A stretch of DNA of 55,255 bases from Candidatus Accumulibacter appositus (GCA_000585055.1 JEMX01000065.1:1-55255); one strand, 5' to 3'; positions 44,606-52,756 are shown, numbered from the stretch's first letter. Notes: generated by a model not told the origin, from the letters alone. Program-made: numbers and translations.

Positions 44606-45448
44606 CTATTTCCTCACGCGGAACCGCATCAGGCGCACGTCCACCGTGACCGACAGGCTCGTCAAGCGCGCAGCCAGCGCACGCCGCTCGGCGCTGGCCC
44701 GGTAAAGGTGCGGGGTCATGGCCAGCAGGTCGGCGATCGTCTCCTGGCCGGCGAGTTCCAGCGCGTAGTGCAGGTCTTCGCTCGATAGCCTGGCAAAGCC
44801 GGGCGGCGCCTGTCTGTCGGGCGTGCGTTCCGGCCTCAGGGTGGGGTAGATGATCGCGCGCAGTTCGCGCAGGTGATCCGGCCCGGCATCGACCTGCAGC
44901 AGCTGGCCGTCCGGCTTGAGTACGCGGGCGAATTCGGCATGGACGGGGAAGCCGAACAGGCACAGCAGCCGATCGATGCTGCTCGTTTGCACCGGCAGTC
45001 TGGCGTTGCTGCCGACGACCCAGTTCGGCCGTGGGTCCTGCTTCGCGGCCGAAAGGATCGCCCACTTGGAAATATCCAGCCCGAGCAGGGCCAGCGTTTG
45101 TCCGTTCTCCGCCGTCGCCATCTGGCGCAGGTAGTAGCCCTCCCCGCAACCGGCATCGAGGCAACTGGCCGTTTGCGTAGCCGGTAGATCCGCCAGTGCG
45201 GCCTTGCTTACCGCAGCCGCAATCGGCTGGTAGAAGCCGCCATCGAGAAAGCGTCGGCGGGCGGCAACCATTTCCTTGCTGTCGCCCGGGTCGCGCGAGC
45301 GCTTGTGCTGCACCGGCAGCAAGTGGGAGTAGCCCTGGCTGGCAATGTCGAAGCTATGCCCGGCCTGGCAACGCCAGGTCGAACCGCTGTGCTGTAGAGG
45401 CTCGCCGTCGAGCGGGCAGGCCAGCGCCTGAAATGCGGTGATGTTCAT
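44606..45448 (-). CDS. rlmA: 23S rRNA (guanine-N1)-methyltransferase RlmA-like
   Basis: 280 residues. The RlmA signature region HLLPVQHKRSRDPGDSKEMV, RRRFLDGGFYQPI is strongly conserved, followed by the SAM motif CLDAGCGEGYYLRQMATAEN and a NARLPVQTSSIDRLLCLFG motif-IV region. The N-terminal zinc-ribbon is present as ACPLDGEPL and RCQAGHSFD; the second Cys of the usual CPxC pair is Asp here, so one zinc ligand is altered. It methylates the 745 region of 23S rRNA in E. coli. Standing alone on the minus strand. Confidence 0.85.
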   Translation of the reverse strand: MNITAFQALACPLDGEPLQHSGSTWRCQAGHSFDIASQGYSHLLPVQHKRSRDPGDSKEMVAARRRFLDGGFYQPIAAAVSKAALADLPATQTASCLDAGCGEGYYLRQMATAENGQTLALLGLDISKWAILSAAKQDPRPNWVVGSNARLPVQTSSIDRLLCLFGFPVHAEFARVLKPDGQLLQVDAGPDHLRELRAIIYPTLRPERTPDRQAPPGFARLSSEDLHYALELAGQETIADLLAMTPHLYRASAERRALAARLTSLSVTVDVRLMRFRVRK

Positions 45449-45498
45449 GACCTGTGCTGGCGGAAAGCCTTAGGAACGAAGTTGGTGTGTCGCGGTGC

Positions 45499-47235
45499 CT
45501 ATTTTACGAGCGAATTGCTGCCCAGCAACACGAGAACGATCACCGTCAACACGAACGATAGGCCCTGCCAGAAGCGCAGCGGATTGCGCTCGATGAGTGG
45601 CGGCGGCCGTTCCTTGAGCAGCGCCGGGTTGGGGTGGCGGAGGTCGTGGGTGAACTCGGAGAGTTCGGCGTAGCGTCGGTTGGGGTCGGGGTGGACGGCT
45701 TTGGCCAGGGCGGCGTCGATCCAGGCCGGGATTTCGCGCTGCTCGTCGAGTACCGATTGGTAGTGCAGCTTTCTTTGCGCCGCCCGGGTTCTCGATTTGG
45801 CGACTTCTGCCCCGTAGGGCAGGCGTCCGCAGAGCATCTGGTAGGTGATGACCCCGAGCGAGAACAGATCGGAGCAGGGCAGGCCGGGCTCGCCGAGGAA
45901 GTATTCGGGCGCGGTGTATTGCACCGTTCCGAGAATGTGCGGCTGCAGGTTGGCCGTTCCGGATTCGGTGAGTCCGGCGACGCGGGCGGCGCCAAAGTCG
46001 ATGATTTTTACGGTGCCAGCGGTGTCGATCATGATGTTGTTCGGGCGCAGATCCTGATGCAGCATTTCCATGCGGTGGAAGGCGAGCAGGCCTTTGGCGA
46101 TCTGTTCGACGATGGCGCGCACCGTTTCCACTTCCGGCGCGGGATTATCGAGCATCCACTGCGCCAGCGTCTGCCCTTCGATATATTCGGTCACGACGTA
46201 GAGATAGTGACGTTTGCGCGTCTGCGGACAGGGTTTCAGCACGTGTGCGCTATTGATCCGCCGGGCGATCCACTCTTCCAGAATGAATCGTTCCAGATAG
46301 GCGGGGTCGTCGCGAAGGTCGATGGAGGGTGTCTTGACGATGACCAGCGCGCCGCTGCCGACGTCCTCGGCCAGGTAGACGTGGCTGCGGCTGCTGCCGT
46401 GCACCTCGCGGATGATGCGGTAGCCATCGAAGATCATCCGTGCTTCCAGAATCGGAGCGGGTGGCAGTGCCGCCCACTGCTGGTAGAGCTCCTTGGCCGC
46501 CTGCTGGGGCAGGTTTTCGATGCGCACGATCTGGGCTGTCAGATTGTCCTTGCTGCCGCGGGCATAGGCTTCCTCGGCCATGCGCCTGGCCGCGGTGTCG
46601 AGATCGTCCCCTGCCTCCTTGATGGCCTCGATGATGAACGGCGCTGCGGCGAACTCGTAGACCCCGTCGGTGGCCAGGACGAACAGGTCGCCTTCCTCGA
46701 CCGGCAAGGCCAGATAGTCGATTTCAAGTTGCGGGCTGATGCCGAGGGCACGGCTGAGATAGCTCTGATCGGCGCTAACGACCAGCCGATGGTCGTCGGT
46801 CAGTTGCTCCAGGCTGCCGTCGCGGAGGCGATAGATGCGGCTGTCGCCGATATGGAAGAGATGGGCGGTGTTGGACTTGATGATCAGCGCGCTGAGGGTG
46901 CATACATAACCGCGGTCCATGTCGTAGCGGTACTGGCTGTGCCGGCTCTGCGCATACAGCCAGGAGTTCGCTGCGGTCAACACGCGCTGCGCCGACGATT
47001 TGACCGACCAGGCTTCCGAAGTGCAGTAGTAGTCGTCGAGAAAACTCTTGATCGCCGACTCGCTGGCAATGTGGCCGACCTCGCTGCTGCTGATGCCGTC
47101 GGCCAGCGCGATGGCGATGCCCTTGGAACTCAGTTGCGGCTCGTCCGGGATGCACAGCCCGTGAAAATCCTGGTTGATTTCCTTGCGGCCCCGGTCGGAG
47201 TACTGACCGACGGAAAGAGTGAGTTTGCTGGGCAT
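45499..47235 (-). CDS. PP2C phosphatase / Ser-Thr kinase fusion with C-terminal membrane anchor
   Basis: 578 residues from ATG 47235. Residues about 1-245 are a PP2C domain (SDRGRKEINQDFHGL, ALADGISSSEVGH, HIGDSRIYRLRDGSLEQLTD, LFVLATDGVYEF, KDNLTAQIV). Residues about 265-540 are a protein kinase: Lys in LVIVKTPSIDLRDDP, HQDLRPNNIMID, IIDFGAARVAG and GTVQYTAPE. One transmembrane helix (LSFVLTVIVLVLLGS) ends the protein. Kinase and opposing phosphatase in one membrane-anchored chain next to a formate/nitrite channel gene suggests control of that channel or of nitrogen assimilation. Same strand as and downstream of the channel gene. Confidence 0.92.
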   Translation of the reverse strand: MPSKLTLSVGQYSDRGRKEINQDFHGLCIPDEPQLSSKGIAIALADGISSSEVGHIASESAIKSFLDDYYCTSEAWSVKSSAQRVLTAANSWLYAQSRHSQYRYDMDRGYVCTLSALIIKSNTAHLFHIGDSRIYRLRDGSLEQLTDDHRLVVSADQSYLSRALGISPQLEIDYLALPVEEGDLFVLATDGVYEFAAAPFIIEAIKEAGDDLDTAARRMAEEAYARGSKDNLTAQIVRIENLPQQAAKELYQQWAALPPAPILEARMIFDGYRIIREVHGSSRSHVYLAEDVGSGALVIVKTPSIDLRDDPAYLERFILEEWIARRINSAHVLKPCPQTRKRHYLYVVTEYIEGQTLAQWMLDNPAPEVETVRAIVEQIAKGLLAFHRMEMLHQDLRPNNIMIDTAGTVKIIDFGAARVAGLTESGTANLQPHILGTVQYTAPEYFLGEPGLPCSDLFSLGVITYQMLCGRLPYGAEVAKSRTRAAQRKLHYQSVLDEQREIPAWIDAALAKAVHPDPNRRYAELSEFTHDLRHPNPALLKERPPPLIERNPLRFWQGLSFVLTVIVLVLLGSNSLVK

Positions 47236-47260
47236 TGTGCGTGTCGCGAGTGCGTGCTTG

Positions 47261-47300
47261 GAGGGTCTCGCCGCGCTTGACAGGAGCACGCGAGACCCTC
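47261..47300. other. hairpin between channel and kinase/phosphatase genes
   Basis: A perfect 10-bp inverted repeat GAGGGTCTCG / CGAGACCCTC (47261-47270, 47291-47300) with a 20-base loop lies in the 78-bp gap. On the coding (minus) strand no T-run follows, so it is more likely an attenuator or mRNA-stabilising 3' stem that lowers kinase expression than a full terminator. Confidence 0.5.
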
Positions 47301-47313
47301 TTTCCCCTAGCGC

Positions 47314-48168
47314 TCAGGCAGCCTTGTGCTTGGCGCCGGTATGCAGGCTGCCGGCGTAGGCGGCATTGCGCTTCGGTGCCGTGCGCACATGCGTCGAGTA
47401 GAGCGTCAGGCCGACGAAGGCCAGGCCACCCACCAGATTGCCGAGGACGGTCGGGATCTCGTTCCAGACCAGGTAGTCATAGACCGAGAAGTTGCCGCCC
47501 AGCATCAGGCCCGACGGGAACAGGAACATGTTCACGATCGAATGCTCGAAGCCCATGTAGAAAAAGAGCATGATCGGCATCCACATGGCGACCACCTTGC
47601 CGGTCACGTTGGTCGATACCATGGCACCGACAACCCCGGTGGAGACCATCCAGTTGCAGAGCACGCCGCGGATGAACAGGGTCAGCATGCCGGCCGCACC
47701 GTGGGCGGCGTAGCCGACCGTGCGCCCTTCACCAATGTCGCCGATTTTCTGGCCGACGATGTTCGGCTCGGTGCTGAAGCCATAGGTGAAGATGATGGCC
47801 ATCATCAGCGCCACGGTCATCGCCCCGGCGAAGTTGCCGACAAAGACCAGGCTCCAGTTGCGCATGATGCCGCCCATGGTCACCCCCGGTCGCTTGTCGA
47901 TCAGTGCCAGTGGGCACAGCGTGAACACCCCGGTCAGCAGGTCGAAGCCCAGCAGGTACAGGATGCAGAAGCCGACCGGGAAGAGAACCGCGCCGGCCAG
48001 CGGCTGCCCGGTCTGTACGGTAATGGTGATGGCAAAGGCCGCGGCCAGGGCGAGGATGGCGCCGGCCATGTAGGCACGAACAACGGTGTCGCGAGTGGAC
48101 ATGAAGATCTTCGCTTCTCCCGCATCGACCATTTTGGTGACGAACTCTGTAGGTGCTAGGTAGGACAT
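47314..48168 (-). CDS. formate/nitrite transporter (FNT) family channel
   Basis: 284 residues from ATG 48168 with GAGGAAAAC ahead; a 39-residue upstream extension is not needed. Six hydrophobic segments and the FNT signatures are visible: YMAGAILALAAAFAITITVQ, GFDLLTGVFTLCPLALIDKR, IMRNWSLVFVGNFAGAMTVA, IRGVLCNWMVSTGVVGAMVS, MWMPIMLFFYMGFEHSIVNM (helix with the conserved GFEHSxxNM) and EIPTVLGNLVGGLAFVGL. It carries small monovalent anions such as nitrite or formate. Next to cyanase and the PP2C-kinase gene, nitrogen assimilation is likely; cyanate itself is conceivable. Confidence 0.93.
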   Translation of the reverse strand: MSYLAPTEFVTKMVDAGEAKIFMSTRDTVVRAYMAGAILALAAAFAITITVQTGQPLAGAVLFPVGFCILYLLGFDLLTGVFTLCPLALIDKRPGVTMGGIMRNWSLVFVGNFAGAMTVALMMAIIFTYGFSTEPNIVGQKIGDIGEGRTVGYAAHGAAGMLTLFIRGVLCNWMVSTGVVGAMVSTNVTGKVVAMWMPIMLFFYMGFEHSIVNMFLFPSGLMLGGNFSVYDYLVWNEIPTVLGNLVGGLAFVGLTLYSTHVRTAPKRNAAYAGSLHTGAKHKAA

Positions 48169-48280
48169 GATGTTTTCCTCCGGGGTGAGTGGTTGAGCGT
48201 TCTGATCAATGAGCGTCAGCACCGAGTGCTTGTTTCTGTTCTTGCAGCAAGCAGCCGTTCGCCGGACTTGAGTCACTCCA

Positions 48281-48296
48281 AGCATGTAGCGTGCCA
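48281..48296 (-). promoter_or_regulatory. sigma-54-like promoter for the FNT gene
   Basis: Minus-strand TGGCAC-GCTAC-ATGCT matches the -24/-12 consensus TGGCAC-N5-TTGCW in 15 of 16 scored positions, with GG and GC 10 bp apart. It lies about 113 bases before the FNT start. Confidence 0.6.
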
Positions 48297-48390
48297 GTTC
48301 GCTAGAGCCCAGTAACGGCAGTGTTTCCGCTTGTCCCGGGGGGGCTCGAAGCGCTCCCTGCCCTCACTTGGGGCGCTCCGGTCAACCCTG

Positions 48391-48407
48391 TGCTTGCGCA
48401 TGGTGCG
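48391..48407. promoter_or_regulatory. weak NtrC-like site between the divergent promoters
   Basis: TGCTTG-CGCAT-GGTGCG resembles the TGCACT-N5-GGTGCA palindrome with a good right half and poor left half. It is about 95 bases from the FNT promoter and 193 from the cynS promoter. The rest of the 526-bp gap 48169-48694 holds no gene I can support. Confidence 0.3.
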
Positions 48408-48599
48408 GCGCTGCAACAAAGGCCGGCGGAGGCGAAATCGCCTCGGGACATCGTTGGCGCCGCGCGCGTGAATGCGGGCCGGATGTCCGCCCGGCGCCAG
48501 CGCAATGGCCGACTGGCAGCTGTTGCCAGCTGGAAATCGGTGCCCGGAAAGGGGCCGCGCCGCCGCGTCAAGCGCCCTGAAAACTGTGGCCGAACGGCA

Positions 48600-48615
48600 T
48601 GGCACGAATACTGCT
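48600..48615 (+). promoter_or_regulatory. sigma-54-like promoter for cynS
   Basis: TGGCAC-GAATA-CTGCT matches the -24/-12 consensus except one base in the -12 box, GG/GC spaced 10 bp. It is 80 bases before the cyanase start and faces away from the FNT promoter. Confidence 0.6.
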
Positions 48616-48694
48616 GAGGGTATTGGGAACGCAAGGCGCTTGCACCTGCGTGCCGTTTTCAACCAAGCCAATGCCTGCTGACAAGGAGCTAGCC

Positions 48695-49138
48695 ATGAAT
48701 CGCATCGAAGTTACCGAAATGATCGTCGCCGCCAAGATCCAGAAGGGAATCAAGTGGGCAGACGTGGCCAGGGAGGTCGGCCTGTCGAAAGAGTGGGTCA
48801 CCGCAGGATGTCTGGGCCAGATGACCTTCGACAAGGACCAGGCGGCGGCCATCGGTAAGATTTTTGGGTTGCCTGCCGACGCGGTGGCCTTACTGCAGGT
48901 GGTTCCCTACAAGGGCTCACTGCCAACAGCCGTGCCAGTGGATCCGCTCCTCTATCGCTTCTACGAGCTGATCAACGTCTATGGCACGACCTTCAAGGAG
49001 CTGATTCACGAGGAATTCGGCGACGGAATCATGTCGGCGATCGACTTCAATGTGAACCTCGAGCGCGAAGCGAACGCCGCCGGGGACCGCGTCAGCATTG
49101 TCATGTCGGGCAAGTTCCTGCCCTACAAGACCTACTGA
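48695..49138 (+). CDS. cynS: cyanate hydratase (cyanase)
   Basis: 147 residues from ATG 48695 with AAGGAG ahead. The N-terminal half is the helical DNA-binding-like domain (ITEMIV-type NRIEVTEMIVAAKIQKG, IKWADVAREVGLSKEWVTAG). The C-terminal catalytic half has LLYRFYELINVYGTTFKELI and FGDGIMSAIDFN, with the catalytic Arg, Glu and Ser (E. coli Arg96, Glu99, Ser122) retained. It forms the decamer that converts cyanate and bicarbonate to ammonia and CO2. Divergent to the FNT gene under a sigma-54-like promoter, as expected for a nitrogen-source gene. Confidence 0.96.
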   Translation: MNRIEVTEMIVAAKIQKGIKWADVAREVGLSKEWVTAGCLGQMTFDKDQAAAIGKIFGLPADAVALLQVVPYKGSLPTAVPVDPLLYRFYELINVYGTTFKELIHEEFGDGIMSAIDFNVNLEREANAAGDRVSIVMSGKFLPYKTY

Positions 49139-49230
49139 GCTCCTGGTGTCGGTGACGGGGCTGGCCTGGCTCTCACCCCGGCCAAGGCGATTCCCTTGCT
49201 GGTCGTCAATCCGGCCAGCACCGTAGGGTT

Positions 49231-49280
49231 AGGTTTCCGCCCTCTTCCCCAACCCTTCTCGCGCGAGCGGAGGGAGCGCC
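49231..49280 (-). repeat. dispersed intergenic repeat, copy 3 (partial)
   Basis: CCTCTTCCCCAACCCTTCTC and the GCGCGAGCGGAGG arm repeat the hairpin part of copies 1 and 2; the CATCAT...GTCATGA block is missing. Located in the cynS-mepA gap (49139-49347), which contains no gene. Confidence 0.55.
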
Positions 49281-49347
49281 GTGTCGCTACGCTTTTGGGG
49301 CTTACGCTAACGGCGCCTGCCGCATCGGCGATGGCGCGGCACTGGGC

Positions 49348-50211
49348 TCAGTGAGTCGAGAGCAGTGGCTGGCAAGCCGCCAGCGTGACAGGCTCCGGCC
49401 TGGTGGGGATAGGGGCTGCGCTTTTCTTGGCCGGTGTGCGGGCCTCGGCGCTGAACCACCAATCCAATTCGTCGTCGCAACCGTCGCCGGCCGGGATGGC
49501 GGCCTGCTGCTTGCACTCGCTGCTGTCGTGCGGGCAGCGCAAGCGGACGTGGAAGTGGGCATCGTGTCCGAACCAGGGGCGGAGCTTGTGCAGCCACGCC
49601 TTGTCGCCATCGCTGGCGCACAGCTCGCGCTTGATGGCGGCATTGACGAAGATGCGGTCGACGCGGGGATCTACCGCTGCGGCCTTGAGCAGGGTCTGCT
49701 GATCGTCACCCCAAAGGGCGCTCACGCCTTCGCCGTCCGCGCTGACCATGCTCGGCGGGTCGGGCTGGTGTGCGGTATCGCGGTTGGCGGTCGCGGCGGA
49801 GGGAGCGCGCAGGAACCAGATGTCGACATCCAGTCCGTTCTGATGGCTGCGGTGCGAGCTGGACATCAGCCCGCCCCTGGGCTGGCTCAGGTCGCCGATC
49901 ATCACCAGGCCCGGGCCGCGTCTGGCCTGTGCCCGGGCAAGGTCGCGGACCAGGTGCAAGAGATCGGCGTGCCCGTAGAAGCGGTTACGGTAGCGGCGGA
50001 TGCTGACGTAGCCCTCGCCTTCGGCAGGAAGTGCTTGGGCACCGGCAATGCAGCCGTTGGCAACCCCTCCGATGGCCTGGGTGGGGCCTTCGCTGGGGGC
50101 CTTTACCTGCGCCCAGGGGGTGGCCAGGGCCGAGCCGGCCACACCGACCGTGAGCCAGGTGGCGAGCAGTAGGGCAGGGGCCTTGGGGGCGAGGAGGAGT
50201 CTTCGGTTCAT
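49348..50211 (-). CDS. mepA: penicillin-insensitive murein endopeptidase
   Basis: 287 residues from ATG 50211; the 40-residue longer reading upstream has no signal peptide. Signal peptide LLLATWLTVGVAGSALA. The MepA/LAS metallopeptidase signatures are ISIRRYRN-like YVSIRRYRNRFYGH, GGLMSSSHRSHQNGLDVDIW (first His and Asp zinc ligands) and WFGHDAHFHVRLRCP (last His). It cuts the D-Ala-mDAP crosslink in periplasmic peptidoglycan. A Cys-rich C-terminus (CPHDSSECKQQ, GCDDELDWWF) fits the family's disulfides. Stands alone on the minus strand. Confidence 0.92.
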   Translation of the reverse strand: MNRRLLLAPKAPALLLATWLTVGVAGSALATPWAQVKAPSEGPTQAIGGVANGCIAGAQALPAEGEGYVSIRRYRNRFYGHADLLHLVRDLARAQARRGPGLVMIGDLSQPRGGLMSSSHRSHQNGLDVDIWFLRAPSAATANRDTAHQPDPPSMVSADGEGVSALWGDDQQTLLKAAAVDPRVDRIFVNAAIKRELCASDGDKAWLHKLRPWFGHDAHFHVRLRCPHDSSECKQQAAIPAGDGCDDELDWWFSAEARTPAKKSAAPIPTRPEPVTLAACQPLLSTH

Positions 50212-50377
50212 GGCTGAAAATCTTCCTATCAGAGGGCAGGCTGCCGGAAAAGCGCGGCTTGGGGCGGCGGCTTTCATGGCGCTGGGGGGAAGCGATCGAG
50301 GGCTTGGCGGCAGCAGATGAAAATCCTGCATCGGCAGTCAGGCAGGCCATGGCCGGGAACGCTCCTTGAGGGAGCAC

Positions 50378-51007
50378 CTACTTCTGCGCCACCATCAGGA
50401 AGACCGGGTACTCTCTCTGTGCCGCGCCTTCGCCCTTGGTCATGTTGAATGCGGTCGTGAAACCGGGCTTTCGGAATCCCGCCGATTCGGCTTTTGCTGC
50501 CAGCTCGCGACGATCAAAGCCATTGTGGCCGTCGAACCCGCGGCCATGAAAGGAACCGTCCTCGGCGTCGAGATCGGCAACACAGAGATGGCCTGACGGC
50601 GCCAGCAGTGCGTGGAGATTGCGCAGCAGGTCGTCGGTGTCCCTGATGTGATGGAAGGTCATCAGGGTGTAGATCAGGTTGTAGCGTTCGACGGGCAGGG
50701 GGTCGGTGACCAGGTCGAGCTTGCGGGCACGCATGTTCACAATGCCGTTGGCGGTGATCTTGTCGTTCAACACCTGCAACATGCCGTCCGAGCTGTCGGC
50801 CAGGGTGATGTGCCCGAGCTGTGGCTGCAGGGCAAAGCTCAGCAGGCCGGTTCCGCAGCCGTATTCCAGCGCCTGCATGTGCGGTGACAGTGTCACCTGG
50901 CTTTGAATCGCCTGGCCGACTGCCAGCGCGCGCGCCTGCTTGACGGGATCGGCGTCCCAGGTGGAGGCGTTGAGGTCGAAGTGATTGGGGGCGGGGCTGT
51001 TTGTCAT
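50378..51007 (-). CDS. class I SAM-dependent methyltransferase
   Basis: 209 residues from ATG 51007. Motif I ALEYGCGTGLLSFALQ, motif II-like HITLADSSDGML, and post-I region LIYTLMTFHHIRDTDDLLRN give a standard methyltransferase fold. Near the C-terminus, GFDGHNGFDRRELAAKAESA and the VFLMVAQK ending match small-molecule methyltransferases of the UbiE/Methyltransf_11 type. The substrate is unknown. Confidence 0.9.
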   Translation of the reverse strand: MTNSPAPNHFDLNASTWDADPVKQARALAVGQAIQSQVTLSPHMQALEYGCGTGLLSFALQPQLGHITLADSSDGMLQVLNDKITANGIVNMRARKLDLVTDPLPVERYNLIYTLMTFHHIRDTDDLLRNLHALLAPSGHLCVADLDAEDGSFHGRGFDGHNGFDRRELAAKAESAGFRKPGFTTAFNMTKGEGAAQREYPVFLMVAQK

Positions 51008-51129
51008 GTGACTTCCAGTGACTTTGTGCAATGGTAGCGCAGGTTCAGGGGGCGTGTGGACCGCTTGTGCGGCAGCGTCCAACTCCATGCCGGCGATGAC
51101 GCTCGACGAGCATCAGCCGCCAGGGCATG

Positions 51130-51606
51130 TCAGTCCCTTCCGCCTTGAGGGCAGCCGGCGTCACTCATCATGGCGGCGGCGATTTCTTCGGGGCTGAGGT
51201 CGCGCTGGTGGGTGGCGATCGACCAGTGGTGGCCGAAAGGGTCTTCCAGGCGCCCGTAGCGGTCTCCCCAGAACATGTCGGCAACCGGCATGGTCACGCG
51301 CGCGCCGGCCGCTACGGCCTTGGCGACGGTGGCGTCTACATCGCTGACGTAGAGGTGGATGGTGACCGGCGAGCCGTTCAGCGACAGCGGGCTGAGCATT
51401 CCCTGCTCCCGGTATTCGTCGACCAGCATCACGCAGGCGCCACCGATGCGGAGCATGGCATGCGCCAGCTTTCCGTCCGGACTGTCCAGGCGGGCTTCTT
51501 CGCTGGCGTCGAAAGCCTGCTTGTAGAAGTCGATGGCTTCGGCAGCGTCGCGACAGGTGAGGTGTGGGGTGATCGCCGTCATGCCAGGCGGAATGGCTTG
51601 GGTCAT
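51130..51606 (-). CDS. VOC-family (PhnB/glyoxalase-like) protein
   Basis: 158 residues from ATG 51606 with AAGGAG ahead. Two beta-alpha-beta-beta-beta modules: TAITPHLTCRDAAEAIDFYK, with the AHAMLRIGGACVMLVDE strand, and VTIHLYVSDVDATVAKAVAA with MFWGDRYGRLEDPFGHHWSI. The last motif is the PhnB-like metal-pocket signature. Substrate unknown. Reading further upstream (to 51876) adds 90 residues lacking any family match. Confidence 0.88.
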   Translation of the reverse strand: MTQAIPPGMTAITPHLTCRDAAEAIDFYKQAFDASEEARLDSPDGKLAHAMLRIGGACVMLVDEYREQGMLSPLSLNGSPVTIHLYVSDVDATVAKAVAAGARVTMPVADMFWGDRYGRLEDPFGHHWSIATHQRDLSPEEIAAAMMSDAGCPQGGRD

Positions 51607-51972
51607 GGTGCTCTCCTTTGTCTGGTGCAAGGTGAAGTCCAGGCCGAGGTGCCCGGCCCCGTGCAGCGCTATCAGTGTAGCCCGGCGAGCGGCGTTTGCT
51701 ACATTCCAGGCATCACCAAGGCCTGGCGCCCGAGCGAGATCGAATTGGTCAAGCAGGAGAAGGCCTAGCCAGCGGGCAAACGCCGCTGGGGAGCGACCGC
51801 TTGCCAGGAGCTTGTCCGCGATCGGCTGTGCCTCTGCGAGTGCTCGACGGTGGTGCAAGGCCAGGGTGGGAGGCACTATCGGCGGGCATCCTGGCGCTGC
51901 CCGCCGATTGCTGCAGGGCGTGCCGCGCTCCGGTCAGCCCTTACACCCGTGCCAGCAGGTCGAGCCTCGTCA
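51607..51972. other. 366-bp intergenic gap with no supported gene
   Basis: Both strands are open in places, as expected at this GC content. The minus-strand frame continuing the VOC gene is the longest, but it has no ribosome binding site and no recognisable domain. I see no promoter, repeat or RNA here. Confidence 0.5.
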
Positions 51973-52512
51973 TCACGTCTCCGGCAGCAGTGCCGGTCGG
52001 ACCTGCGCCAGCCAGCTTTCCACGCGTTGCCCGGTCAATCCCGGCTGGTTGCTTTGGTCAAGCGCCAGCCCGAGGAAATGCGTGCCGTCGACCGACCTGG
52101 AGGCGGTGAAATCATAGCCGGTGGTCGGCCAGCGCCCGACGACCTGCGCTCCGCCAGCCAATAGCGCGTCCTGGATAACGGCGATCGAATCGACGAAGGC
52201 GCCGGGGTATTGTTTCTGGTCGCCGACACCGTAGATCGCGGCGACCTTGCCGGACAGGTCTGCTCCTGCCAGCCGTGGCAGAAAAGCCTGCCAGCTCGGC
52301 GGGCAGGCGGCGACCGAGCGGGCTGGCAGTTGGCCGCCGCCATGGGTCGGGCTGCCCAGGATCAGGGCGTCATAGGCCAGGAAATCGGCCAGCGTTGCCT
52401 GTCCGATATCGATCGGTGCGCTGGCTGCGTCACCCAGGCTCTTGGCGATATATTTGGCGACCAGATGCGTACGGCCGCTTTCGCTACCAAAGAAAATGCC
52501 GATCTTCGCCAT
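51973..52512 (-). CDS. flavodoxin
   Basis: 179 residues from ATG 52512. FMN phosphate loop IGIFFGSESGRTHLVAKYIA, second loop LILGSPTHGGGQLPARSVAA, third loop AAIYGVGDQKQYPGAFVDSI; the ending VGRWPTTGYDFTASRSVDGT and the LGLALDQSNQPGLTGQRVES tail fit long-chain flavodoxins of the NifF/FldA type. It is a low-potential electron carrier. A translated 36-residue micro-ORF sits immediately upstream, starting 116 bases before this gene. Confidence 0.94.
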   Translation of the reverse strand: MAKIGIFFGSESGRTHLVAKYIAKSLGDAASAPIDIGQATLADFLAYDALILGSPTHGGGQLPARSVAACPPSWQAFLPRLAGADLSGKVAAIYGVGDQKQYPGAFVDSIAVIQDALLAGGAQVVGRWPTTGYDFTASRSVDGTHFLGLALDQSNQPGLTGQRVESWLAQVRPALLPET

Positions 52513-52517
52513 CGTCG

Positions 52518-52628
52518 TCACCCCACCAGGGTCGCTGTGAGCGTTGGCGCTGCCGGTTGGCAGGCAGCGCCGACCATGGCGTCGGCGGCGTTGAGCAGAT
52601 GGACCATCGGTTCGAGAATCGTCGTCAT
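52518..52628 (-). CDS. 36-residue micro-ORF ahead of the flavodoxin gene
   Basis: ATG 52628 is preceded by a strong AAGGAG at normal spacing, better than the flavodoxin gene's own site. The product begins MTTILEPMVHLLNAADAMVG and ends TLTATLVG. It ends 5 bases before the flavodoxin start, so it could act as a leader peptide that couples translation. No family recognised. Confidence 0.45.
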   Translation of the reverse strand: MTTILEPMVHLLNAADAMVGAACQPAAPTLTATLVG

Positions 52629-52756
52629 GTTGATCTCCTTGTAAATGCTCATTTCTAAGCAAGGAGCATGCCGGCTTCGACAGCGCCTGATTCGGTGCGC
52701 TGCCGGTTTGGGAAAGTAGCGGCGGTGGGATGATTCCCGCCCATATGTGCTCGCTG

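Noticed and set aside
45634..47280. 548-codon plus-strand ORF opposite the PP2C-kinase gene
   Set aside because: All kinase and phosphatase motifs are on the minus strand; the plus-strand product is low-complexity.
48321..48617. 98-codon plus-strand ORF in the FNT-cynS gap
   Set aside because: Arg/Gly-rich with no family resemblance or ribosome binding site, and it overlaps the promoter region of both genes.
51607..51876. 90-residue N-terminal extension of the VOC protein
   Set aside because: ATG 51606 has a strong AAGGAG and begins exactly at the VOC domain; the extension has no recognised domain.
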